A DNA stretch of 64,000 bases from Nocardioides luteus (GTDB lineage: Bacteria; Actinomycetota; Actinomycetes; Propionibacteriales; Nocardioidaceae), in the NCBI RefSeq assembly GCF_000960475.2, contig NZ_JZDQ02000019.1:50443-114442 (forward strand). Reading direction: 5' to 3'. Every line of letters begins with the position of its first letter. Position 1 is the stretch's first letter. Shown one piece after another: positions 33,391-43,397 of the stretch. The position numbers and the translations under genes were made by a program. The notes below the pieces were generated by a model. That model did no database searches and was not told the origin of the DNA. It saw only the letters and a program-made list of their open reading frames with translations.

Positions 33391-34602
33391 TCAGCGCGGG
33401 GTGACCCGGAGCAGCACGTCCTCGCCGTCACCGTTGTCGGTGGTGAGGAGGAGGTCGCCGTCGGCGGCCAGCGAGACCGTACGCAGCCGCCCGTAGTCCT
33501 TCATCGCCTCGGGCGCCCGCTCCTCGGTGAGCTTCCCGGACTCGTCGAAGGAGAGGATCAGCAGCTCCTGGTCCTTGAGCACGGCGACCGCGAGCGCCCC
33601 GCCGAAGGCGCCCCAGCGGTCCTGGACCGGGATGAAGGTGCCGCCGCCGGTGGCGACGGTCGGGTTGCCGGAGCTCCACGCGGCCTCGATCTGCTCCCCG
33701 GGCAGGTCCTGGTCGGTCATCGGCACGGACTCGTCGTAGCCGGGGCCCGGGTTCCAGCCGTAGTCGCCGCCCAGCGTGATCTCGTTGACCTCGTCGTCAC
33801 GGTCCGGGCCGTGCTCGACCGACCAGATCGTGCCGTCTGCGCGCTGCGCCAGCCCCTGCACGTTGCGGTGGCCGAAGCTGGTGATGAACCGTCGCGGTCC
33901 CTCGTCACCCGCCCACGGGTTGCCCGGCCACGGCTCGCCGGTCTCCGGGTCGAGCCGCAGCGTCTTGCCGCCCAGGGAGTCGAGGTTGCGCGGGTTCTCC
34001 TCGTTCGCGGCGTCGCCGGTGCCGACCCACAGCGCACCGTCGGAGGTGATCAGCAGCCGGCAGCCACCGTGCCTCCCCGAGGTCGTGGGGAAGCCGTCGA
34101 TCAGGGTTCGCTCCCGGGTGGCCCGGGTCAGTCCGGCGTCGAGGGTCCAGGAGATGACGCGTACGTCCTCACCTCCGTTCCACCCCTGGCAGGTGTAGAT
34201 CCGCCGGTTGTCGGCGAAGTCCGGGTCGATCTCGAGGCCCATCAGACCGGTCTCCCCGGAGACCCAGATGTCGTTGTCCACGAGCGGGATCTCACGGCGT
34301 TCTCCGCCGTCGATCAGCGACACCACCGCCCGCTCACGCTCGGTGACCAGGAACCGGTCCTCGCCGATGTCGGCGACGTCCCACGGGTGGTCGAGCTCGT
34401 CGTTGACCACTTCGACGTCGAGGTCGGGCACCCGGTCGGAGGTCGGCAGGACCGCCGGGGGAGTGGACGAGGAGCTCGGGGGAGCGCTCGCCGAACCCGA
34501 CGGGTTCAGCGGCGGCGGGGTGGAGGCGGGGGAGGAGTCGCCCGCGCACGCGGAGGTGGAGCCGAGACCGAGAGTGAGGACGAGGGCGGCAACGGCGCGC
34601 AT
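33391..34602 (-). CDS. PQQ-dependent glucose/sorbosone dehydrogenase-like lipoprotein
   Basis: A 403-residue lipoprotein: signal peptide with lipobox STSAC (Cys19), a Ser/Pro-rich linker to residue 55, then a six-bladed soluble-GDH-type propeller. ELDHPWDVADIG near 69, SGRHGGCRLLITSDGALWVGTGDA near 170, GHRNVQGLA near 245 (His that binds PQQ/substrate in the family) and EHGPDRDDEVNEI near 262 are diagnostic. It would oxidise sugars outside the membrane if PQQ is available; no PQQ biosynthesis genes are seen here. ATG at 34602. Confidence 0.88.
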   Translation of the reverse strand: MRAVAALVLTLGLGSTSACAGDSSPASTPPPLNPSGSASAPPSSSSTPPAVLPTSDRVPDLDVEVVNDELDHPWDVADIGEDRFLVTERERAVVSLIDGGERREIPLVDNDIWVSGETGLMGLEIDPDFADNRRIYTCQGWNGGEDVRVISWTLDAGLTRATRERTLIDGFPTTSGRHGGCRLLITSDGALWVGTGDAANEENPRNLDSLGGKTLRLDPETGEPWPGNPWAGDEGPRRFITSFGHRNVQGLAQRADGTIWSVEHGPDRDDEVNEITLGGDYGWNPGPGYDESVPMTDQDLPGEQIEAAWSSGNPTVATGGGTFIPVQDRWGAFGGALAVAVLKDQELLILSFDESGKLTEERAPEAMKDYGRLRTVSLAADGDLLLTTDNGDGEDVLLRVTPR

Positions 34603-34627
34603 GCCTAGAAACTACAGGCGTCCCCCA

Positions 34628-34633
34628 TACCCT
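34628..34633 (+). promoter_or_regulatory. -10 element of a leaderless promoter
   Basis: TACCCT, 8 nt before the ATG at 34642. Confidence 0.4.
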
Positions 34634-34641
34634 GTGCGCTT

Positions 34642-35286
34642 ATGGCGAACGTGCTCAAGGCGATGCGTGACCACCCCTCCGCCGTTCTGCTCGTCGGGCA
34701 GCTGGTCGCCGTCCTGGCCTACCCGTTCCTCGACGGCTCCACCGCCGGCCGTGCCGGCATCGGCGTGCTCCAGCTGTTGCTGCTGGTCGTCGCCGTGGCG
34801 GCCGTACGCCTCACCCCGGCGCTGTCCTGGGTGGCGATCCTGTTCGGGGCGCCGGCGACGATCTTCGCGGTCTGGGAGGCGGTTGCACCGAACGAGGGCT
34901 GGGTCGTGCTGGTCTCGGCACTCTTCCACGTGCCGTTCTACCTGTTCGTCTCCTACGCGATGATCCGCTACCTCTTCCACGACGACGTCGTGACCCGCGA
35001 CGAGCTCTACGCCACCGGCGCCGCGTTCACCGTCGTGGCCTGGGCGTTCGCCTACCTCTTCGCCGCCGTGCAGGTGATCTGGCCGGGCTCGTTCGACACC
35101 CAGCGTTCCTGGTTCGAGCTCCTCTACCTCTCCTTCACGACCCTGACCTCGCTCGGCCTCTCCGACATCGTCCCCGTCCAGCCCCACTCCCGCTCGGTCG
35201 TCATGGTCGAGCAGGTCGCCGGCGTCTTCTACGTCGCTCTCGTGGTCGCCCGCCTGGTCGGCCTCGCCAGGCCGGGAAGCCGCTGA
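34642..35286 (+). CDS. pore-domain ion-channel-like membrane protein with atypical filter
   Basis: A 214-residue protein with about six hydrophobic helices. The C-terminal part resembles the two-helix K+ channel pore: pore helix and filter SWFELLYLSFTTLTSLGLSD (about residues 155-175) followed by the inner helix VEQVAGVFYVALVVARLVGL. In place of T-V-G-Y-G-D the filter reads T-S-L-G-L-S-D, so K+ selectivity is doubtful. Leaderless start at ATG 34642. Neighbours give no functional clue. Confidence 0.75.
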   Translation: MANVLKAMRDHPSAVLLVGQLVAVLAYPFLDGSTAGRAGIGVLQLLLLVVAVAAVRLTPALSWVAILFGAPATIFAVWEAVAPNEGWVVLVSALFHVPFYLFVSYAMIRYLFHDDVVTRDELYATGAAFTVVAWAFAYLFAAVQVIWPGSFDTQRSWFELLYLSFTTLTSLGLSDIVPVQPHSRSVVMVEQVAGVFYVALVVARLVGLARPGSR

Positions 35287-35363
35287 GCTGTCCGGCACCG
35301 AGTTGTCCACAGGCGCGACCGATTGCGGTGGCGGCCCGTCCGGACCTGTCGCAGCGTGTGGGT

Positions 35364-36296
35364 ATGGAGGAGTCGCAAGCACGCCGAGCGCCGCGGCGGC
35401 GTAGCGCCCGCTGGGTGAGTCTCGGGTCCGGGGTGCGGCTCGCGACCGACCGCGGTGACGGCGATCCGGTCTGGGCCCGGATGCGGGCCTGGGCGGAGCA
35501 GTTGCCCGACGGCACGGTGTTCACCGGGGTGACGGCGGCCGAGGCGTACGGCCTGTGGCTGCCGCCGCTGGATCCGGATCGTCCGATCGAGATCTCGGTC
35601 CCGAGCGGGCGGCGGGTGCGTCGGCCGGAGGTGGACGTGAACCGGCATCGCCTTCCGCCCCGCAGCCACGGGATCGAGGGCGTACGGATCGCGACGGTCG
35701 CCGAGACGGTCGTCGCCGCAGCTCGACGCATCGGTCTGTTGGACCTGGTCGTGCTCGTCGACGGGGTGCTGCACGAGCAGGGCTGCACCCGCGAGGATCT
35801 GGAGGATGTCGCGCGCGGCCGTCGCGGCGGGCCGCGGTTGCGCGAAGCGCTCGCGCTGGCGGACGGCAGGTCGGAGTCGCCCTGGGAGTCGCTGCTCCGG
35901 ATGCTGCACGAGGTGTGCGGCGTTCCGGTGCAGCCTCAGGCGGAGCTGTTCGACGAGGCCGGTCGCTTCGTGGCCAGGGCGGACCTGCTGATCACCGGGA
36001 CCCGGACGCTGCAGGAGTACGACGGAGCCGTGCACCGGGATCGTGGCCAGTACGCCCGCGACCGCCGCCGGGACTCGGGCCTCGCAGATGCGGCCTACGT
36101 ACGCCACGGGTATGTCGCGCCGGACGTCCGCTACCGCGCAGCGATGATCCTGCGGGAGGCCGACGAGGCGCTCGGCCGGACCTACGACCCGACCCGTCTG
36201 GACGCCTGGTACGCCCTGTGGCGCGGATCCCTGTGGGAGCGCGACCCGAGAAGTGGTCACCATGGGCCCGGCGGTGAGCCGACGGACGGCCCATAG
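35364..36296 (+). CDS. AbiEi-like / DUF559-type protein
   Basis: About 310 residues. The N-terminal half (GTVFTGVTAAEAYGLWLPP) is like the AbiEi antitoxin-family domain common in actinobacteria, where it occurs without an AbiEii toxin. The C-terminal half has the DUF559/Vsr-like pattern ESPWESLLRMLHEVCGVP, ARADLLITGTRTLQEYDGAVH, DRRRDSGLADAAY, with the E...D...E spacing of a PD-(D/E)XK nuclease. ATG at 35364 is used; a GTG at 35328 is also possible. No partner toxin gene lies next to it, so no toxin-antitoxin role is claimed. Confidence 0.75.
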   Translation: MEESQARRAPRRRSARWVSLGSGVRLATDRGDGDPVWARMRAWAEQLPDGTVFTGVTAAEAYGLWLPPLDPDRPIEISVPSGRRVRRPEVDVNRHRLPPRSHGIEGVRIATVAETVVAAARRIGLLDLVVLVDGVLHEQGCTREDLEDVARGRRGGPRLREALALADGRSESPWESLLRMLHEVCGVPVQPQAELFDEAGRFVARADLLITGTRTLQEYDGAVHRDRGQYARDRRRDSGLADAAYVRHGYVAPDVRYRAAMILREADEALGRTYDPTRLDAWYALWRGSLWERDPRSGHHGPGGEPTDGP

Positions 36297-36305
36297 TGAC
36301 CACTT
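36251..36305. terminator. hairpin between convergent genes
   Basis: AAGTGGTCAC-c-ATGGGCC (36251-36268) pairs with GGCCCAT-a-GTGACCACTT (36288-36305), a 17-bp stem with one mismatch. It overlaps the end of the DUF559-like gene and faces the end of panB. Confidence 0.7.
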
Positions 36306-36320
36306 CGCCGGAGAAGAACG

Positions 36321-37193
36321 TCAGAAAGTGTGCTCGGGACCCGGGAAGGTCGAGCCCTTGACGTCGGAGATGTAGGCCTCGGCGCCCTCGGCGAGGACCG
36401 ACTTCACGTCGGCGTACTGCTTCACGAACCGGGCCATCTTGCCGCCGCGCATGCCGAAGGCGTCCTGCCAGACCAGCACCTGGCCGTCGCAGTCGGGGCC
36501 GGCGCCGATCCCGATCGTGGGGATGTCCAGCTCCTTGGTGATCTGCGCGGCGACGTCGCCGGGGACCATCTCCATGACCACCGCGAACGCGCCCGCCTCC
36601 TGGACGGCCTTGGCGTCGTCGATGATCCGGTCGGAGCTCTCGCCGCGGCCCTGGACGCGGTAGCCGCCGAGCACGTGCTCGGACTGCGGGGTGAAGCCGA
36701 TGTGGGCGATGACCGGGACGCCGCCCTCGGTCAGCTTCTTGATCACCGGAGCCATCTCGGCGCCGCCCTCGAGCTTCACGCAGTGGGCGCCGCCCTCCTT
36801 CATGAACCGCACCGCGGTCAGGTATCCCTGCTCGGGCGAGGCCTGGTAGGAGCCGAAGGGCAGGTCGCCGACGACCATCGCCCGCTTCGCGCTGCGCGAG
36901 ACCGCGCGGGTCAGCGGGAGCAGCTCGTCCACGGTCACCGGAAGCGACGTCTCGTTGCCGAGGACGTTGTTGGAGGCGGAGTCACCGACGAGCAGCAGGT
37001 CGACCCCGGCCTCGTCGAAGATCTGGGCGGTGTACATGTCGTAGGAGGTCAGCATCGTGATCTTGTCGCCACGCTGCTTCATCTCGCGAAGATGATGCGT
37101 GCGCACCTTGCGTACGGGCTTGGCCGGCGCGTTCCCGGCAGCACCGGTGCCGTAGGGCGCGGTCTCCTCGGCAGAGGGGTTCGAGCTCATCAT
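36321..37193 (-). CDS. panB: 3-methyl-2-oxobutanoate hydroxymethyltransferase (pantothenate pathway)
   Basis: A 290-residue PanB. Family blocks ITMLTSYDMYTAQIFDEAGVDLLLVGDSASNNVLG (about 45-80, metal-binding Asp in VGDS), GGAHCVKLEGG near 142, PVIAHIGFTPQS near 163, VMEMVP near 205 (Glu) and IGIGAGPDCDGQVLVWQDAFGM near 225 are all present. It makes ketopantoate from ketoisovalerate and methylene-THF. The first 27 residues are a non-conserved Ala/Pro tail. ATG at 37190 (AAAGG 7 nt upstream) is as likely as 37193. Confidence 0.95.
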   Translation of the reverse strand: MMSSNPSAEETAPYGTGAAGNAPAKPVRKVRTHHLREMKQRGDKITMLTSYDMYTAQIFDEAGVDLLLVGDSASNNVLGNETSLPVTVDELLPLTRAVSRSAKRAMVVGDLPFGSYQASPEQGYLTAVRFMKEGGAHCVKLEGGAEMAPVIKKLTEGGVPVIAHIGFTPQSEHVLGGYRVQGRGESSDRIIDDAKAVQEAGAFAVVMEMVPGDVAAQITKELDIPTIGIGAGPDCDGQVLVWQDAFGMRGGKMARFVKQYADVKSVLAEGAEAYISDVKGSTFPGPEHTF

Positions 37194-37288
37194 CGAGCCT
37201 TTCTGGTGTCATCTCGCAGCTCCCTGATGGAGTCCACGGACTACCTCCAGCGTAGGTCCAGATGAACCCGTTGGCGCTGTGGTGGTGA

Positions 37289-37825
37289 TCACAGCCTGTC
37301 GAACGGAGCGGCATAGCTGAACCGGCCCCGAAGACCGGGTTCGTACGCCGCCAGCGGCCGTGCCTGGAAGTAGTCGCCCCACGCCGGATCGGGCGCCTCG
37401 ATCCCGAGCGATGAGGCGGGCACGAAGCCGAAGCGGCCGTAGTAGGCCGGTGAGCCGAGCAGCACCACGACCGGCTCGCCCATCGCGTCGGCGGCGCCGA
37501 GCACGGCGTGCATCAGCGCCGAGCCGACACCGTCGCGCTGACGGGCGGGCGAGACGCTCACCGGCCCGAGCCCGAGCGCGGGCCGCCCGGCGAGCTCACC
37601 ACGTGTGGCCACGATGTGGCCGACGATCTCGTCGTCCACCTCCGCGACCAGGGAGAGCTCCGGGACCCATCCCGGGTCCTCGCGCAGCCACCCCACCAGC
37701 GTCGCCTCCCCGGGCACGCCGTCGGGCTCGACCGGCGGGGCGGAGTGCTCCACACCGGAGAAGGCAGCGGCGGTGACCGCACGGATGTCGGCCACGTCCT
37801 CGAGACGTTCGCGTCGGATCAGCAC
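37289..37825 (-). CDS. GNAT-family N-acetyltransferase
   Basis: A 178-residue GNAT protein of the YhbS type. VGHIVATRGELAG (strand 4), LGPVSVSPARQRDGVGSALMHAVL (acetyl-CoA loop, R-x-G-V-G-S/A) and VVLLGSPAYYGRFGFVPASSLGI are characteristic. GTG at 37825. The acceptor is unknown. It diverges from a second GNAT gene at 37879 with 53 nt between them. Confidence 0.88.
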   Translation of the reverse strand: MLIRRERLEDVADIRAVTAAAFSGVEHSAPPVEPDGVPGEATLVGWLREDPGWVPELSLVAEVDDEIVGHIVATRGELAGRPALGLGPVSVSPARQRDGVGSALMHAVLGAADAMGEPVVVLLGSPAYYGRFGFVPASSLGIEAPDPAWGDYFQARPLAAYEPGLRGRFSYAAPFDRL

Positions 37826-37866
37826 GCCCCGACGCTAAACCGGACGACAGCCCCGGCGCTCCTGGT

Positions 37867-37872
37867 TATCGT
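37867..37872 (+). promoter_or_regulatory. -10 element of a leaderless promoter
   Basis: TATCGT, 6 nt before the ATG at 37879. Confidence 0.4.
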
Positions 37873-37878
37873 CGCGCC

Positions 37879-38355
37879 ATGCGAGTGCGAGAGGCGACGA
37901 CGGCGGACCTCGACGCGGTGATCCACGTCGGCGTGACGACGTGGCGGGCGACGTACCCGCCGATCACCGGCGAGGCGTACGTCGAGGAGGGCATCGCCAC
38001 ATGGTGGACGCCCGACGCCGTGCTCCCCGGGATCGAGAACCGCCGGGTCCTGGTCGCCGAGGACCGCGATCGGGTCGTGGCGATGGCCGCCTACACGCCG
38101 TTCGAGGACCACCTGATGCTCTGGAAGCTCTACGTCCTCCCCGACGCCCAGGGCTCCGGCGCCGGTGGCGCGCTGCTGGCCGAGGTCATCGCCCGCGCCG
38201 GCGACCTGCCCGTACGCCTCACCCACCTCGTCGGCAACGACCGCGCCCACGCCGTCTACGAGCGTCTCGGGTTCGTCGAGACCGGCAAGGTCGCCAGCCC
38301 CATCGACGGCGGCCCCGACGAGGTCGCGATGGAGCGGCCCGCGGACCGCCGTTGA
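37879..38355 (+). CDS. GNAT-family N-acetyltransferase
   Basis: A 158-residue GNAT. MRVREATTADLDAVIHVGVTTWRATYP begins the fold, LYVLPDAQGSGAGGALLAEVI is the acetyl-CoA-binding motif A (Q-G-S-G-A-G), and VGNDRAHAVYERLGFVETG is the conserved C-terminal NxxAxxxYxxxGF block. The WRxTY segment recalls RimI-like small-molecule acetyltransferases. Leaderless start. galE follows after 24 nt with its own leaderless promoter. Confidence 0.9.
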   Translation: MRVREATTADLDAVIHVGVTTWRATYPPITGEAYVEEGIATWWTPDAVLPGIENRRVLVAEDRDRVVAMAAYTPFEDHLMLWKLYVLPDAQGSGAGGALLAEVIARAGDLPVRLTHLVGNDRAHAVYERLGFVETGKVASPIDGGPDEVAMERPADRR

Positions 38356-38365
38356 CCTGCGGCGG

Positions 38366-38371
38366 TAGCCT
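38366..38371 (+). promoter_or_regulatory. -10 element of a leaderless promoter
   Basis: TAGCCT, 8 nt before the ATG at 38380. Confidence 0.45.
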
Positions 38372-38379
38372 CCCGCCTC

Positions 38380-39381
38380 ATGAAGATCCTGATCACCGGC
38401 GGCGCCGGCTACCTGGGCTCGGTCACCGCGAAGGCGCTGGAGTCGGCGGGCCACACGCCTGTCATCCTGGACTCTCTGCTCGTCGGCCCGAGGAAGTACG
38501 CCGAGGGCCGGATCTTCTACGAGGGTGACATCGCCGACCGCGCGCTGCTGCGGCGGATCGTCGACGAGCATCCGGACCTCGACGCGACGATCCACATGGC
38601 CGCCCGGATCGTGGTGCCGGAGTCCGTCGCGCTGCCCTACGAGTACTACCGCGACAACGTCGCCAAGTCGCTCGAGCTCTTCGACGAGCTGACCGCGCTC
38701 GGCAAGACGCGGCTGGTCTTCTCGTCCACCGCGTCCCTCTATGCGCTCAAGCCGGAGCTGGAGGTACGCGAGGGCGACCCGGTCGCGCCCACCTCTCCCT
38801 ACGCCCGCACCAAGCGGATGATGGAGCAGGTGCTGGAGGACATGGCCGCCGCCACCGATCTGCGCGCGATCATCCTGCGTTACTTCAATCCGATCGGCGC
38901 CGACCCGGACCTGGAGTCCGGATACCACTTGCGCGACGCCACCCACATCGTGCCGATCCTCGCCCAGACCGCGCTCGGCCAGCGCGACTCCTTCACCATC
39001 ACCGGCGTCGACCATCCCACCCGCGACGGCACCGGCGTGCGTGACTACCTGCATGCCTGGGACCTCGCCAAGGCGCACGTACGCGCCGTCGAGCGCTTCG
39101 ACTCCGTCCTGGAGACGACCGGCGAGACCAGCACCTACATCAACATCGGTGGCGGCGACGGGGTCACTGTCCGCGAGATGATCGCCGCGGTGGAGCGCGT
39201 CGTCGGGCGCCCGATCCCGACCACCGAGGCGCCACCGCGTCCGGGCGACGCGGTGGGTGCCTTCGCCAACGCCGACAAGGCTCTCGAGCTTCTCGGGTGG
39301 AAGGCCGAGGCAACCCTCGACGAGGCGATCGCCTCAGCGCTGGCGTGGGCGGAGAAGCGCAAGGGCGTGCTGGGTTACTGA
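38380..39381 (+). CDS. galE: UDP-glucose 4-epimerase-like extended SDR
   Basis: A 333-residue extended SDR. NAD motif TGGAGYLGS (residues 6-14), HMAARIVVPESV near 78, FSSTASLY near 115 (catalytic Ser/Thr) and the Tyr-Lys pair SPYARTK near 140. LRYFNPIGADPD near 165 and GTGVRDYLHAWDLAKAH near 210 are typical GalE blocks. It interconverts UDP-glucose and UDP-galactose for cell-wall and surface sugars. Substrate specificity towards N-acetylated sugars cannot be excluded. Confidence 0.88.
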   Translation: MKILITGGAGYLGSVTAKALESAGHTPVILDSLLVGPRKYAEGRIFYEGDIADRALLRRIVDEHPDLDATIHMAARIVVPESVALPYEYYRDNVAKSLELFDELTALGKTRLVFSSTASLYALKPELEVREGDPVAPTSPYARTKRMMEQVLEDMAAATDLRAIILRYFNPIGADPDLESGYHLRDATHIVPILAQTALGQRDSFTITGVDHPTRDGTGVRDYLHAWDLAKAHVRAVERFDSVLETTGETSTYINIGGGDGVTVREMIAAVERVVGRPIPTTEAPPRPGDAVGAFANADKALELLGWKAEATLDEAIASALAWAEKRKGVLGY

Positions 39382-39551
39382 GCCGCGGCGAGTCCTGCCG
39401 GACCCGAAACTTCCCCACGCGTACGTCGCGTGCCCTCTTCCTGGAGATCTTCCCTCTGCTCCGGAGCGTGGGAAAGATCCACGCGGGTGGGGAGTGCGTG
39501 TTCGGGTGGTGAAGTCACTGGTGGCGTGAGCAGGCGCGCGGGTGGCGGACC

Positions 39552-39557
39552 TAGACT
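39552..39557 (+). promoter_or_regulatory. -10 element of a leaderless promoter
   Basis: TAGACT, 7 nt before the GTG at 39565. Confidence 0.5.
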
Positions 39558-39564
39558 CAGGATC

Positions 39565-41589
<2,025 letters not shown>

Positions 41590-41622
41590 CAGATGGCTTC
41601 ATCCTCCTCGGATTAAGCAAAT

Positions 41623-41658
41623 ATCTTCAGTCGCAGAAAATGAAGGTAAGATCTTCAT
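41623..41658 (+). promoter_or_regulatory. palindromic operator/promoter region of the satD-like gene
   Basis: An AT-rich island directly before the ATG at 41659: ATCTTCA (41623-41629), then TGAAG (41641-41645) inverted to CTTCA (41653-41657) across 7 nt, with an inner AAGATCTT palindrome (41648-41655). Three spaced copies of the ATCTTCA/TGAAG half site in 36 nt strongly suggest a regulator, plausibly SatD itself. Confidence 0.6.
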
Positions 41659-42294
41659 ATGGAGCCTGTGGCAACTGTGATCGGAGACCTCGTCGGCTCG
41701 CGCGCCGCGTCCGACCGCGCGAAGGTCCACGAGGCGTTCGCCGACGCCATCGACGAGATCAACCGGGAGTGGGATCCGGTCGATCCGTTGCGGATCACCG
41801 TCGGCGACGAGTACCAGGGCGCCTTCGAGACCGTCGGTGCCGCGATCCGGGCTACGTTCCGGCTGCGGATCGCGCTCGACCCCGTGGTCGGCGTACGCCA
41901 CGGCATCAGCTGGGGCGCCACCCGGGTGCTCCGCGACGACCCCCGGGTCGAGGACGGGCCTGGGTGGTGGTCGGCGAGGGCGGCGATCGAGGCGGCGGAG
42001 AAGGCCGAGAACAAGGCCGCCTCGCGCAGCGTACGGACCTGGTATCAGCCCGTCGAGGAGGCCGGTGGGCCGGACCCGGCCGCGGTCAACGCCGCGCTGA
42101 TCGCGCGCGACGAGCTCTTCCATCGTCTGGATCGGTCCTCGGTGTCGGTGCTTTCTGGCATGCTCTCCGGCATGTCTCAGAAGGCCATCGCCGCCGAGCT
42201 CGACATCACTCCTTCGGCGGTCTCCCAGCGCATCCGCCGCGACGGCATCGCCGTGATCGTGCGCGCCGACGAGCTGTTGGGGGAGATCAGATGA
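41659..42294 (+). CDS. SatD-family protein with C-terminal helix-turn-helix
   Basis: A 211-residue SatD relative. The N-terminus VATVIGDLVGSRAASDRAKVHEAF and RITVGDEYQGAFETVGAAIRATFRLR (near residue 47) match the SatD family. The C-terminal 50 residues form a helix-turn-helix, LSGMSQKAIAAELDITPSAVSQRIRRDGIAVI, so it can probably bind DNA. It begins immediately after a palindromic operator and is followed by a DUF3307-like membrane gene, a partnership seen in other bacteria (satDE-like). Its molecular function is unknown. Confidence 0.82.
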   Translation: MEPVATVIGDLVGSRAASDRAKVHEAFADAIDEINREWDPVDPLRITVGDEYQGAFETVGAAIRATFRLRIALDPVVGVRHGISWGATRVLRDDPRVEDGPGWWSARAAIEAAEKAENKAASRSVRTWYQPVEEAGGPDPAAVNAALIARDELFHRLDRSSVSVLSGMLSGMSQKAIAAELDITPSAVSQRIRRDGIAVIVRADELLGEIR

Positions 42295-42314
42295 GCGAGC
42301 GCCAGCGAGCGAGC
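42293..42314 (+). repeat. GAGC-rich short repeat between satD-like and membrane-protein genes
   Basis: GAGCGAGCGCCAGCGAGCGA is a simple GAGC-based repeat that begins at the satD-like stop codon. Similar strings are common as intergenic elements in actinobacteria, but no second copy was noticed in this window. Confidence 0.3.
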
Positions 42315-42373
42315 AATCAGGTCATCATGCCGCCGCGTCCGTATACTTGCGCTCGCGCTACGGAGGTGGCGGC

Positions 42374-43135
42374 ATGAGCTGGATCGCGCTCCTGTTGATC
42401 GGGGTCGGCACGGTCGACTTCGCGCATGCGGTCATCGACCCGCTCCGGCGGATCCGCTGGCTGCCCGAGGCGATCGGCGCCGCGGTGGTGATCGCCTTCG
42501 GCCTGCTCGCGGCCCTCTTCGGTGGCGACCTGGCGGCGGTGATCGTCATCGCCGGGATCACGGTGCTGTGGGGCTTCCTGGCCCACCAGCCCCGGGGATC
42601 GGCGGACAACCCCCATCCCGGTTTCCCGCTGGCCCTGCTCGGCGGGACGATCTTCCTCGGCATCCTGCTGGCCCCGGTGGCCGGGGAGGTCGGTGGGCCG
42701 GTCGCGGCCTGGGCGGACAACGCGCCCTGGGCCTGGGTCGAGGCGGCGCGTCCCGAGGCGGTGCTGCTCGCCTTCGGCGGACTGCTGGTCCAGGTCTCGA
42801 CCGGCAACGTCGTGGTGCAGCTCGTCCTCGACGTCGCCAAGGTGGCCAACCCGCTCGACGGGGTCGACGGCAACAACCTCAAGGGTGGCCGGCTCCTCGG
42901 CCCGCTCGAGCGGCTGACGATCTTCGGGCTCGGCCTCACCGGCAGCCTCGCCGCCGCCGGCCTGGTGGTTGCGGCCAAGAGCCTGATCCGCTGGCCGGAG
43001 CTGCAGTCGTTCCGGGGCGAGGACCAGGGCGACCGCGAGGGGCCGAGCATCAACGACGTGACCGAATACTTCCTGGTCGGCAGCTTCGTCTCCTGGATGA
43101 TCTCGCTGGTGACCCTCGCCCTGGTCATCACCTAG
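42374..43135 (+). CDS. DUF3307-like integral membrane protein paired with SatD
   Basis: A 253-residue protein with about seven transmembrane helices. The C-terminal part NNLKGGRLLGPLERLTIFGL, GLVVAAKSLIRWPEL and VTEYFLVGSFVSWMISLV follows the DUF3307 pattern (G-R-x-I/L-G-x-L-E-R, then A-x-K-S-x-x-R, then E-Y-F-x-x-G). GGAGG lies 6 nt before the ATG at 42374. It sits 79 nt after the SatD-like gene and is probably cotranscribed. The pair may form a membrane-linked regulatory module. Confidence 0.75.
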   Translation: MSWIALLLIGVGTVDFAHAVIDPLRRIRWLPEAIGAAVVIAFGLLAALFGGDLAAVIVIAGITVLWGFLAHQPRGSADNPHPGFPLALLGGTIFLGILLAPVAGEVGGPVAAWADNAPWAWVEAARPEAVLLAFGGLLVQVSTGNVVVQLVLDVAKVANPLDGVDGNNLKGGRLLGPLERLTIFGLGLTGSLAAAGLVVAAKSLIRWPELQSFRGEDQGDREGPSINDVTEYFLVGSFVSWMISLVTLALVIT

Positions 43136-43143
43136 CCCCGGAC

Positions 43144-43149
43144 TAGATT
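43144..43149 (+). promoter_or_regulatory. -10 element of a leaderless promoter
   Basis: TAGATT, 7 nt before the ATG at 43157. Confidence 0.5.
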
Positions 43150-43156
43150 GCGTGCC

Positions 43157-43348
43157 ATGACAGTGGGTAAGGCTCTCGGGCTCCTGGTGGCCGCGGTGCT
43201 CCTCCTGGCCGGAGGAGCGCTGGCGCTGACCGGCATGGGCTACCTCGGCGGAGGCGGCACGAGCACCGCCTGGTCGGTGATCGGAGCGGGGTTGGCCGGG
43301 TTCGGGGTGGCGCTGGTGATCTCGATCTTCAGGGGTCCCCGACACTGA
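43157..43348 (+). CDS. small two-helix membrane protein
   Basis: A 63-residue protein with two hydrophobic helices (LGLLVAAVLLLAGGALALTG and WSVIGAGLAGFGVALVISIF) separated by a Gly-rich loop GYLGGGGTST. No family recognised. The leaderless start at ATG 43157 and the clear coding bias support it as a real gene. It lies 49 nt upstream of glnA2, which has its own promoter element. Confidence 0.7.
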   Translation: MTVGKALGLLVAAVLLLAGGALALTGMGYLGGGGTSTAWSVIGAGLAGFGVALVISIFRGPRH

Positions 43349-43385
43349 TCCCGGCGCGGAGATCTCGGCCGTAACCTCGGACCGT

Positions 43386-43391
43386 TAGTGT
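43386..43391 (+). promoter_or_regulatory. -10 element of a leaderless promoter
   Basis: TAGTGT, 6 nt before the ATG at 43398 (glnA2). Confidence 0.5.
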
Positions 43392-43397
43392 TCACGC

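Noticed and set aside
35364..36296. The AbiEi/DUF559-like gene as part of a toxin-antitoxin or defence system
   Set aside because: No AbiEii-like toxin gene or other defence gene is adjacent, and such solitary genes are common in actinobacteria.
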